Origin: Nectonema munidae
Lineage: Eukaryota; Nematomorpha; Nectonematoida; Nectonematidae
Assembly: GCA_030549495.1 (NCBI GenBank)
Contig: JAUIRK010001037.1
Location: forward strand, 1 to 64,000
DNA: 64,000 bases
Reading direction: 5' to 3'
The translations under genes and the position numbers were made by a program. How positions within the stretch are numbered: position 1 is the first letter of the stretch; each line of letters starts with the position of its first letter. Positions 47,500 through 57,349 of this stretch are shown here, piece after piece. The notes beneath the pieces were generated by a model. It was not told the DNA's origin. It did not search any database and was given only the letters and a program-made list of their open reading frames with translations.

Positions 47500-48457
47500 A
47501 AGTTGGCGCAATTTACTTAGAAAGTCTTTAAAAATACACACAAAATTTTGAAGAGTGCATGCTCCTTCAAATTCCAAGTGTTCCTCAAAAAATAAAAAAG
47601 TGATGCGTTCAATATAAAGAAAATAACAAAAAGGTTTTATACAACTTAAAATAACAAAGTAAATCTGACGAAACACACGCAGAAAGCGATTAAAAGAAAG
47701 TGAAGTGTGATTTAATCTCGCATCGAAAGGAAACTTTAGACCAGAGGCCATGTCTCAAGCTTTTTAATTAGAATGTACCTTTGAATAAGAGTAGACTTGT
47801 GAGTGCAAAAATAGCATTGCAATGACATCTTAATCCACAGAAGAACTTTTTTTCGCTTCATAAGTAAAGGCAGGTGTGCTTTCAAATTTGTTCGCCACTT
47901 CGCGTATCAATCTCATCGTATGAACCCATCGTATGAACTTCTCTTCTCCTCATTAAAGCAAATGTCGGTACAAAAGCAGCTCAATTAAAATATAGCGGCT
48001 TCGCCATTTTGAGTTTCCCAGAATAGCAATATATTTATCACAAGTCATAGCATGGGCCTCATCAAAGGTGGAGGAAACTTGAATTGACGATTAAGTTTAG
48101 GGAAATTTGCTTTTGATTAAGTTTAGCCTAAATCATTATTGCGGTTTTTGCACTTTATTTCAAGTAAGCAAGAAAGAGGTAGCTTTTAGTCTGCTGCTTT
48201 TTCCACAAGGTTATGGAAATCAATATCTCGTGTGGAGGGCAAATCTTATATATATATATATATGAGGCTTTTTTACTCAACAATTTTTAAAAATACAGTG
48301 TAAGATGCAAATAAATCAATCTCTTCTTTTCTTTTTAAGGCAAAAAATTAGCGAACTTTTCTTTAAAATGAGCCTCGCTGTTAAAACCAACTTTTTTTGA
48401 AGGCTCCACTTTTATTTATCAATTTTGGATGTTTTGATTTTAAATACGTCTAAATGG
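47500..48457. other. Stretch between repeat copies, nothing recognised
   Basis: Contains a TA tract at 48249-48264. A 118-codon minus-strand frame (47751-47395) overlaps the first repeat copy and has no known relative. Confidence 0.4.
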
Positions 48458-48852
48458 TGTAGTACAAAACCTCGCCCATTGAGAATCCGCCTGTAATAGA
48501 AACCTACTTTTGATAGGCTTAATTCGAAATTTGATTAGTTCTTAATTTTTCCTAAACTACACTTGGAAAATTGCAAAAAATAAAAAAATTTCCATTAGTT
48601 TCACGCTTACATTTGATAATAATTTTATAAACTAATTTAAATGTCCATTTCATGAAATTTAAAGTAAAATTTTATGAATAATGATCAGCGCTTGCCTACT
48701 CGTAGTATCATAATAAACAGCCCTAAACCAAAATAAATGATTACTGATCTCTTCACAGTACAAAGGAGCTCAACTCGTATACAAAGGAAGCACTTTGCGA
48801 AACAATGCTTTGCACCATTTCAATAATGGAAAACGGGGAAAATATGAGCCAT
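48458..48852. repeat. Diverged dispersed repeat, copy 2
   Basis: Second copy of the repeat at 47210-47495, with about 110 more bases between its two matching parts. Direct orientation, about 1.25-1.36 kb from the first. Confidence 0.8.
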
Positions 48853-49339
48853 CGTTTTCCCTGTTCATCGATTCTTAGGACAAAATTTAGCTTAAAATAC
48901 ACGTTGTGGCTTTTCTCTTCCAATGGCTCCGATTCCGGCTCTTTCAACTTTTTTAATCAATAACACTAGCCAACATCCAATTTGTTTCCTTTGCGAAACT
49001 AGCAAAAACGTGTTCAAAGAGTAACACTATGTTCAAATTTATTAGTCAGTTGGCCTCATTAGCTCCGATTTGCAGAATACATAGTGTTTACAAAACTCAA
49101 ATATGTATATTAGGCATACACCTTTTTTGAGTTAACAACCCTGTACTATTTTAGGATGAACTTTTGCGTAAACAACAAAAATAAGGTTTTTTCCCTTTAA
49201 TATTGAAAAAAGGTCACCCATACCCATCATCAAATAATCACTCAAACTCTAAAATCAATTGAAAATGCATGAATAAAAATGTAGTATTATCAAAATGAAT
49301 TTTTTTTTTAAAAAGTTTATTGATTAAAAAAGCATAAAA
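48853..49339. other. Stretch without recognised features
   Basis: AT-rich; nothing identified before the LINE begins. Confidence 0.4.
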
Positions 49340-49359
49340 AACTTGACTAAAAGTTGAAA

Positions 49360-50392
49360 GAGGAGAGGCAAATAGAAGGAATCTCAAGAGAATTTTGAGG
49401 TTAATTGGTTTACATCAAGGTTCAGCACTGAGTCCATTATTGTTTTCTTTAGTTGTCGATGAGCTATCAAATCATCTAAGAAAGGAAGATCTCTGGGAAC
49501 TTTTGTTTGCTGATGATCTAGCAATACTGGCGAATAACGAAGTAGAGCTCGAGAAGAGAATAATAAAATGGCAAGAGAGTTTGGAAAAATTTGGGATGAA
49601 AATGAATGAGGAAAAGACGGAGATCATGGCGATCGCATATAGCAAAAATAAGAACATTGTGGTTCATGTAGAAGACAGACACGGAAAAAAGCAGAAGCAG
49701 GTGAAAAATTTCAAATATTTAGGAACCCAGATTATGGAAAATGGAAGTTGGTTAAAATGGAAAGAAGCAAACGCGATCATGTGCGATAGAAGAATGCCAA
49801 TGAAACTAAAAGCAAGGATTTACACATCAATTGTCAGACCAGTTCTAACTTATGGGTGTGAATGTTCGAGTTTAAAGAAAAAGGAGCAGAGAAATTTAAG
49901 AGCAACGGAGATGAAGATGCTTAGAAAAATGATGGGGGTCACTCTGAGAGAAAAAAAAGAAACGAGGAAGTGCGAAGAAAGACGGGAGTTGAAGAAAGTG
50001 TGATGGCTGTAGCAGAGCGGTGTAAGCTGCAGTGGTTTGGACATGTTTTAACCCATTTAAGACCAAGCAAAGCAGACGATATCTAAAAAAACGCAGACGA
50101 TTTATATTTAAAGTCATTGAAAAAAGCAGACGAAGATGAAATTACTTATGTTCCAAAATAGGAACATTGGTCGTAAATGGGTTAAGGAAGAAACAAGACG
50201 ATGTCATGCGCCAAGCTATGGAGAAGAAGGTGAGTGGAAAAAGAAGTAGAGGGAGGCAGGGTAAAAGATGGAAGGACGGACTGATGGAGCAACTGAAGCA
50301 GCTTGGACTGACCGAAGACGATGCGCAGGACAGGAAAAAATGGAGAGAGCGGATCTCAGCCACCGACCCCCAATTTGGGGACAATGTGTAGT
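49360..50392 (+). pseudogene. RTE-like reverse transcriptase, C-terminal half
   Basis: Blocks in order: GLHQGSALSPLLFSLVVDEL (motif B), LLFADDLAI (catalytic box kept), GMKMNEEKTEIM, FKYLGTQI, RPVLTYGCE, then a shift near 49975, CKLQWFGHVL, the inserted element, and from 50185 the conserved tail SGKRSRGRQGKRWKDGL and LGLTEDDAQDRKKWRERI ending at 50391. The N-terminal half and the endonuclease are absent. Confidence 0.85.
50052..50181. mobile_element. 130-base piggyBac-type miniature element
   Basis: The ends are CCCATTTAAGACCAA and, inward from the right, CCCATTTACGACCAA: 14 of 15 alike. It is flanked by TTAA on both sides, as for piggyBac. Inside, the octamer GCAGACGA occurs three times (near 50070, 50093 and 50131), and GTTCC-AAAATA-GGAAC forms a small hairpin near the right end. 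It sits in the RTE-like LINE, whose reading continues across it. Confidence 0.93.
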
Positions 50393-50469
50393 AAAAGAAG
50401 AAGAAGATACAAATCCTGCATAACTTTGATAGATCTTTCACAACACTGATTGCTTCTCGGAATATTGAT

Positions 50470-52130
50470 TCTTAAGGCTCTTGTGACCAATGCATTTTGA
50501 AACATTTGAAAGCTTTTTTGTACGGTTTTAAAGTATTTGTCAATTCCTCATATGTTTCTAATCGAAACGTTTGATCATTGAACCAATACGGAGTCCAAAC
50601 ATATGAAACAAAAAGATAAATTGGTTGAAGTTGATTTCTCAATTCCGGCAATAAAAAGTATGCTAGAATAACTAGAATGGCTCGTGCATTCCATCTCGCC
50701 TTACAAATATTTGGAATTTTTTGGAACTTAATGAAAGGAAGGATTTTGTTTTCGTTGAAAAATTTGAAAGAGTTCACTAAATTGTTCAGAAACTTCATAT
50801 CATCTCTACAGGCGACTTGCTTTTCAATTACATGCTTGTTCCATTTTTGGTGTAGCTCTTCGTAATTTGACATCAGCTTCTCAACAAAAAATACTCCCCA
50901 TCAGGCTTACGCTTAGAACTAGGTAGCCGTTCATCCTCGAAAACTCGCAAAATATGATCCAAGACGTCATGCTGGCAGCTGAGGATTGAGGTTTAGTCAA
51001 ATTTTTGGTTAAAAACATGTTTTGCAGTCTCACTACAACTCCGTTTTTTTGGCCGGTGTTGACATTTGTTGTATCGCAAACTACTATCATCAAAATCGAG
51101 CCCGACAAATCAAATTCATCTAAAACATTCGCGATTCCTTCAGAAATATACTCCGCTTTGCCATCATTTAAATGTATGACACTCAATTTCACTCCTTTTT
51201 TTTCATTTTTGATAACAACGGCCTGAAATTCACAACCTTCAATGTATTTGCCGTCGAAGTGTAAACTCCATTCATACTTGTGTATATTTTCGATTAAAAA
51301 AAGTTTCATTTTGGTAGCCTCTCTGAAAAATGCTTTGTGGATACCTTGCTGTGTTGGTGACGGTATATACCTTCTTGAAGTCAGAAAAGAAAACAAGAAG
51401 GTATTTAAATACCTTCTTGAGAGTTGTTCACATATTTTCGATGCCTTTCTAGTGGGTATATTGGCTTGGGACACAAGTCTTATTGCTATTGCACATTTAC
51501 TATTAGATTTTTGAGGCGTGTTGAACTGGTGGCTGTCTTCATCATTGTCATTGATTTTACTTGTGGTATTAAACGATTCAGATTCAATTTCGGGCTTGTT
51601 TTCTTGCGCCGACTGCTATTTTTGTTTACTACCGCCACTGAAAAGTGGAATTTCCAGAAAAAAGAAGAAAACAGATTTTGTTCTTTTAGAAGGATGAATG
51701 GTTTGTTTACTCGCAACTTTTCTTGTTGAATAACCTACTCTACCCATACTTTCAAGTTGAACAAATTAAAGCTTTTTGTCATCAGCATTCAGCCACAACC
51801 CTTTAACTTGTGTTATATCAAAAATTCCATCTAATGGAGTGAAGTTCTTTTTTCTTGCACAATTATCATACAAAACAATTGTTTGCTCAATTTTTGAATT
51901 CACAGCTTGTTTGATATAATCGGAAAATTCAAAACTTCTTCCTAAAGCAGCAAACAAACCTCATCTGTTATGACTTTGATTCTCTCTTTTCTACTTTTAA
52001 TTGTGTTACCAAGTGATTGATACCTAGCAACTATTTGTTTTTTCATGAGCATTCTATTTTTAGTAGCCAAAGAAAATTCTTCAATATTTATCATAGTTCT
52101 GCTCGGACATGTTTGAAACTGCGTCAAATT
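50470..52130 (-). pseudogene. Unclassified RNase H-like transposase, minus strand
   Basis: From the N-terminus: a region at 52127-51766 (KSRKERIKVITDEV, DITQVKGLWLNADD); a linker containing a foreign 65-base patch (51610-51674); then in the frame 51474-50881 WSLHFDGKYIEG, VLDEFDLSG and VVCDTTNVNTGQKNG. After a shift CQHDVLDHIL follows, and the frame 50873-50472 gives ICKARWNARAILVILAYF. The D of FDGK and the D of CDTT are likely catalytic. The order D...D...CxxH...W resembles a poorly classified transposase family common in arthropods and cnidarians. At least four breaks. Family assignment is from memory of the pattern. Confidence 0.65.
51610..51674 (+). repeat. 65-base patch shared with 52810-52875, copy inside the transposase
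   Basis: Starts cgactgctatttttgtttac and ends gaagaaaacag. It is identical to 52810-52875 apart from one A in an A run. In the second place the patch encodes, on the plus strand, the DCYFC block of the orphan family; here it lies antisense in the transposase linker and does not fit that protein. So this is the acceptor copy. The distance is 1200 bases, same orientation. Confidence 0.95.
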
Positions 52131-52538
52131 CAGCCCCCATTTTTTTCAATTATATTGCAACTTTTTTTGAACGACATATTAAAAAATCTATAAAAAAAAA
52201 ACAAAATTTCATTTTATGGCCATATATATTCAGTTTCGATGAATTAAAATAAAAATAAGAAAACCATACTTGCGATTGAGTAGTGAATGACAAAACTTAT
52301 GTTATGGGTGAGCTTTTTTCGAGATACCATCAAAAAAAGTTTATTTTGATGATTTATATATAAAAGTTCTGTTGAATAGTTGTATCCCTAATGTATATAT
52401 TTGTCATTATATATTATTATTTTATATTTGTTATTATTATTTTAGACATCATAAATTTACTCTTCCTTTCTTGCTCACCAATCATTTTATTTGATAGCAG
52501 TTGAAGACGATTTTTTCAGTCATATCAATTTTTTTATT
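52131..52538. other. AT-rich spacer between the two opposed genes
   Basis: No coding sense. It could hold the shared 5' regions of the minus-strand transposase and the plus-strand orphan gene if they are one element, but no terminal repeats were recognised. Confidence 0.35.
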
Positions 52539-53128
52539 ATGTCGCGTTCTTGTTTGAATAAAGTTAATAGCTTTTGTTATATTTGTTGATAAGTTACCTT
52601 CGAAGCCCAGTAAAGATCCATTACTAAAAACGTTAAAAAGGCATACTCTTTGTATTTTGGTTGTCAGATAGGCGGTCAAGATAAAAGTTGGGCTCCACAC
52701 ATTTGTTGCGATACTTGTGCGACAAACTTGAGGCAATGGATGTACAAAAAAGAGGGAAAATGCCTTTTGATGTTCCTATGATATGGCGAGAGCAGAAAAA
52801 TCATATAGACGACTGCTATTTTTGTTTACTACCGCCACTGAAAAGTGGAATTTCCAGAAAAAAAGAAGAAAACAGTTGAATATCCAAATTTGCTATCTGC
52901 CACTCGACCAGTGAAACATAATGAAGACTTACCATTTCCTCTTGCTTTTTTTTCCCCGAAAATTGCGGAGCAGTAAGTGACGAACATGGGGAACGGTTCA
53001 ATCAAACCATTTCTGTTTTCGAAAAAAGGTATCAAGGCAAATGGGACCCAACCATGTTAGCAGACTACTGTTGGGCAGTTGCTGAAGATGAGTCAGATGA
53101 GGTTTATAAGAGGCATGTTAAAAAGTGA
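52539..53128 (+). pseudogene. Cysteine-rich orphan family, internally deleted and broken
   Basis: From the ATG at 52539 the frame reads MSRSCLNKVNSFCYIC, then (after stops) YSLYFGCQIGGQDKSWAPHI, CCDTCATNLRQWM, MPFDVPMIWREQKNHIDDCY and FC. A later segment shows LLSATRPVKHNEDLPFP, and the end shows SDEHGERFNQTISVFEKRYQ and MLADYCWAVAEDESDEVYKR before the stop at 53126-53128. I recognise this as a family with hundreds of copies in many invertebrate genomes, always with CxxC pairs and the SDEHGERFHQ end. Its function is unknown to me. The long middle is missing here and several stops and shifts are present. Confidence 0.75.
52810..52875 (+). repeat. 65-base shared patch, donor copy in the orphan gene
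   Basis: Source copy of the patch at 51610-51674; it encodes DCYFCLLPPLKSGISRK in the frame of the orphan family, so it is native here. Confidence 0.95.
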
Positions 53129-53765
53129 TATATGTTGGCGTGATGGTCAAAATAGGTGTTTCCTTTTTTTTCATTAAATATTTTTAAATAATTCATTTTT
53201 TGATTTTATTTAGTTGTACCGATTTCGTTAATATATAACAGCTTAACTAAAATAGGGCAAATATATGTATATTCGAAATTTTGAAAAAAATCGTAGCCAA
53301 TCAAAAATTTTAATGAACATTTTCAAATTCAGGACAAAACAAGCAAAAAAAATTCAATTTGTTGAATAGTTATTTTAAAAAATGATTGTAGCTACACTAC
53401 GTATATAATATCTAGAAAACTAGATCACATAACTATCTAATTGTTTTGTTATATGCTTACAAATGATAAAGATTATATACACTTTAATTTTATTATATTT
53501 TTATATGCTTATGATTTTACACGAGGCATAACGTTCATAAAATAGAGAAGATATGCCGAATATTACTAGCTTTATAATATAGGTATACATTGAAGGAGAA
53601 TACCATCTTGAATATAAATTCGGGATAACTGAAATCATATTCAGTTAAAGGAAGAATTTTATCCGTTCATTCCGCTTTTATGTTTACCGCCCTTTATGAA
53701 ACTCCCTTGAGACAAACATTTATAAGTTCTTCCTAGTCCTGGCCTCTAAAAAAGCGTCCTTTCGA
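53129..53765. other. Stretch without recognised features
   Basis: AT-rich, no coding sense or repeat identified. Confidence 0.4.
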
Positions 53766-53769
53766 GCAG

Positions 53770-54029
53770 GACAGGCCCTAGTGTTCGCGGGGCCCTATGC
53801 AAATGGATTGTGCGGGCCCAGTGTGGCTAGGAAAAAAGATTAAAACTGAGAAATAAAATTTTGAAAAAAAGAAAAGGGATTTGTTTTATTACTTTTTCAT
53901 TAACACAAAATGACGATCAAAGTAACTTTATTTTGCGAACCTTGCATTTAGCGAAATCATGCAATATACCATCAAAATGAAAAACGAGAAGCGCAGGGCC
54001 CACTGCGGCCGCATAGGTTGCGCGGCCCT
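53770..54029. mobile_element. Miniature element with GC-rich inverted ends, hAT-like
   Basis: The left part reads CAGGCCCTAGTG, then ggggccctatgcaaatgg and tgcgggcccagtg; the right part, inward, CAGGGCCGCGCAACCTATGC, then ggccgcagtgggccctgcgc. The shared GGGCCC and CCTATGC phrases and CAGG(G)CC ends suggest a hAT-type miniature element of about 260 bases. The interior is AT-rich and non-coding. A target-site duplication is not clear. Confidence 0.6.
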
Positions 54030-56301
54030 GTTCGCGCTTGGAAGATTTATTTACTTCTTATTTCTAGATATATAATATTGATATAAATATAAGAAAACTA
54101 TACTGAAATATTACAGATGCAGAAAAGAGATCTATTAATATCGATAGCTTGGCAAAGCTTCCGAGGTATTTCTCAACTCCTATGCTCAACGAAGGTGACA
54201 AATATATAATACACATTTGTACAATTTTTTTTCAAAATAATTTTTGTATGTTATAGTAAAAAACACCATTTGTCAAAATTTCACAAAAAAATGATTGAAA
54301 ATCAAAAAAGTTATTAAACTTTGAAAAAAACAAAAAAAGACACATTGGTCTATAGATATACAATATACATGGAAGAGAGCACTTTTTCGGACTCGCACAG
54401 CGCCCAAACTAAAAGATAAAATTTTTTTCCTTAAAGATTATTTTATACAGAGAATGTTGCATAGACTTCTCTTATAAAATACATTTGAACAAGTAGGTAA
54501 ACTTTTCATATGCTGCACCACACACGCGTGCGAGATAAGAATTCACTGCGTTCACAAACGCATAATGCAACATGTGTTTTATCTTTCTTCTCATAATTGT
54601 GCGCACCAGTATTCACTCTTTGTTTATGATGATTGCCATTTCCCCCTTGACGCTACTTTGCGAGCTGGAGCAACTCCGAGTTATACATAGTCAAGTTAGG
54701 GCGATAAGACGTAAAAAAATAAAAGATAAATTCAACGGGCAAAGAAAACTGGTTTTAATAGTATAAGCATTGCAAAACTTTTGTGTCATAATCATAGACA
54801 TTTTAAGTGATGTTGGTGTCTTTTAGCTTTATAATGGTCAAACATAATACAAATATTTTTTAAATCCAATCTTGAATGCCTTACACTACATAAATTGTGA
54901 ATGAAGTATATAGCGTAATACAGACTTAAATTATTGAACATTGAATTTTTCCTACCTGATGCAGAATTAGTAAAAATATAGTTTTATATTTAATTAATTT
55001 TATTTATAATGACACTTTGATGATTTATCAATTTATTCAAATTCAAATTTGCCATCCCTAGTTTCGGAATAACTTGTTTAGACGAATTACAGATCGAAAA
55101 CCAAAATTGGTTAATTAATTTGTTATTTAGTTTGTGAATATTTAGTTGGTTAGTTAACTAATTATTTACATAGATGTAAAAAAATTAATTACAAAAATAG
55201 ATAAAATATTTTTGCTTTTTTTAGAATGCCTTGAATTTTAACACCTTTAGAACATATATTCTAAATTTTAATACTTTCCAATATTTAAAGTGTTATTATG
55301 CAGATGAAAAATCCTACAATACATATTATCTTGGCAAATTCTTTGGAGTGCCTGATTTGAAAAAACATATAATCCACACGAAATCTCAACAATACCAAAA
55401 GTGTAGCTTGGGATACATGCGATACAGCATAAAATTGGGATAAAGAGTCTGGAGTTGGTTACCGACTCAGGAGATGCAAACTTGTTTTGATCTATGTGAA
55501 TTGATCTCTTAATAACCGAAAAGTGTACTCAATTTATTTGGTATAAAAACGCTCTCGAGTTTGGAAGAGTATTTTTTATTAGGATTTAACTAAGCAAAAG
55601 TACAATATAAAAATACCTTATTTACAATTTTCGGAGTTGTAATAAAAAATCATATACAGTAAGGAACGGCAGCATAAGAAACGACAACGCAGCAACTTTG
55701 CTTCATTGCCAAGTTTTCTTCAAGCTTCCTTTATGCAGAATGGGATGAATTTTAATTTTGTGTGCTTTTATCATAAAGAATTTTTTGCGCATAGAAATAA
55801 CTAAAAATGTTGTTTCGATTTATCTTTTATTTTCTACAGCATATTTTATAGCATTTATAGTGTTCCAATGCTTGGAAAAAAGTTATTCAATCGTTTTAAA
55901 TATTTTTAAAGTTTAGAAATGCCCTTACAAAATCCCCATTCATAGTATTTAAAACAAACTTGACATATGTGCCTAGGGATTCAAAGTTTATAAAAAAAAT
56001 TATTTATCTACCGTGATTTGTAAAATATGATACTTTTCTAAACCTGATAAATTTGTCTCTCCCAAGCAGCTTCGCGTATACAAGTTTGGCTCTAGTCATA
56101 TACTACATGTATAACGATCGACAAGATAGACGACTCACTAATTTAAATTTTAGGTTAAATATTGATTCTTATTCTAACAAAATGAATAAAAAAAATTAGA
56201 TAAAATATAGTGGGATTCCATTTACTTGTTTATATCATAATTGAAACGCATATCACAACAAAGATTGACAATGGTAAAAAGATAAATAGCGAATAGATAA
56301 G
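54030..56301. other. Region downstream of the thioesterase gene, nothing recognised
   Basis: This stretch lies 3' of the minus-strand thioesterase stop and should hold its 3' untranslated region near 56.0-56.3 kb. Short plus-strand frames (54572-54766, 55231-55443) match nothing I know. Confidence 0.4.
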
Positions 56302-56514
56302 TCAATTCTTAAGAGTTGTGTGTATGAAGTCTTTCAAATCTTCAATTTCCTTTTCACAGGAAGAGTGTAGCATTTCTTCATATATGTGGAACTGATGTAA
56401 CTTGAAGAACTTCGCGAGCATTTGTGATGTCATTTGACCCCAAATAAAGGGAACAACAAAATCAACTTTGCCATGAGCTTGAAATATAGGCGTAACACTG
56501 TTGACTTTAATGCT
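56302..56514 (-). CDS. Acyl-protein thioesterase (LYPLA/APT), last coding exon
   Basis: This is the C-terminal exon of a serine hydrolase of the alpha/beta fold that removes palmitate from proteins and acyl groups from lysophospholipids in the cytosol. After acceptor cacttttttag it reads SIKVNSVTPIFQAHGKVDFV, then VPFIWGQMTSQML and FHIYEEMLHSSCEKEIEDLK, and stops at 56302-56304. The D of HGKVD (residue 18 of the exon) and the H of MLHSS (residue 50) are the catalytic Asp and His; the nucleophile serine (GFSQGG) is in an upstream exon that I did not find and which may lie beyond 64.0 kb. The 71 codons are unbroken, phase 0 at the start. Paralogue (LYPLA1 or LYPLA2) cannot be told. Confidence 0.93.
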   Translation of the reverse strand, partial: SIKVNSVTPIFQAHGKVDFVVPFIWGQMTSQMLAKFFKLHQFHIYEEMLHSSCEKEIEDLKDFIHTTLKN

Positions 56515-57349
56515 CTAAAAAAGTGGTGAAAATAGTGTTTATTCGTATTATTATATCCATATATATACACAGATTCAATACAAATATCATAGAGAAGTAA
56601 TGGTGATAGCGCTTATCTTTTCATTTTACATAGCTATATCATACGTGCATTTTTTATCAGCCGTCTTTTATTCACAAGAATTTCATCATAGACACTTTAT
56701 CACCCGTCATTTAAGCATTAGCCCGACTCATCATTTGTCAGTTAACATTGTTCATCAATCTTTTTTCTCCTTTAAAAGTTTCTTTTATGCCGTATTTTGT
56801 GACAATGTTTCCAAAATAATTTAAAGAACAAGTTTTCCTCACGACACATTGGAACAAGAGTAAAAAAGATTATTGTCGCTTTTTGGTTAAATTCTAACTT
56901 TTTCGTATATAAAACAGGTGAATATATGAATGCCTGCCCATTAAAGGATACATTTTTAGAAAATATAAGATCCATTCTAACTTACAAAATAAAAATAAGT
57001 GTTTATTTTAAAATAACTTACACATTATCATGCACTATAGCAATTTTTTTAAAAATTGAATGAAATGTATATAGCGTATTCCGTTAAAAAATAAGCCGGG
57101 AACTCAATTTTTAAACATTGTGAAAACTCAACGTTTTTTCAAAAATGATTTCTTCCAAATATATTTTATTCTTACAATAGAAAGCTTAAAATTTTTAATT
57201 AACAAATAAAATAAAGTAACTGCTTTATCAGTTTTATTTATAAAATATTGAGAACTTTATTTTTACAGATTGTTTAAAACATCATATCACAATATCAAGT
57301 CAATGATAATAATTCACACTCAAAACATCTCAATGGAGCTCAGTATATC
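56515..57349. other. Thioesterase intron, nothing recognised
   Basis: AT-rich sequence upstream of the last thioesterase exon, ending at the 3' end of the LINE. Short frames do not match any missing thioesterase exon. Confidence 0.45.

Larger units (their letters stand above)
49340..50410 (+). mobile_element. RTE-like LINE, 5' truncated, with an inserted TTAA element
   Basis: A plus-strand LINE starts inside its reverse transcriptase and runs to a tail of AAG units at about 50393-50408. A 130-base element is inserted at TTAA (50048-50051 and 50182-50185); reading continues on either side of it (LQWFGHVL before, RKKQDDVMRQAMEKK after). The LINE therefore came first. RTE-like grouping rests on the HQGSALSP block and the short repeat tail. 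Confidence 0.85.

Noticed and set aside
47395-48947. A conserved short gene in the paired repeats (VYEL.SFVL end)
   Set aside because: The two copies differ freely at amino-acid sites, so the shared frame follows from shared ancestry of the repeat rather than from selection.
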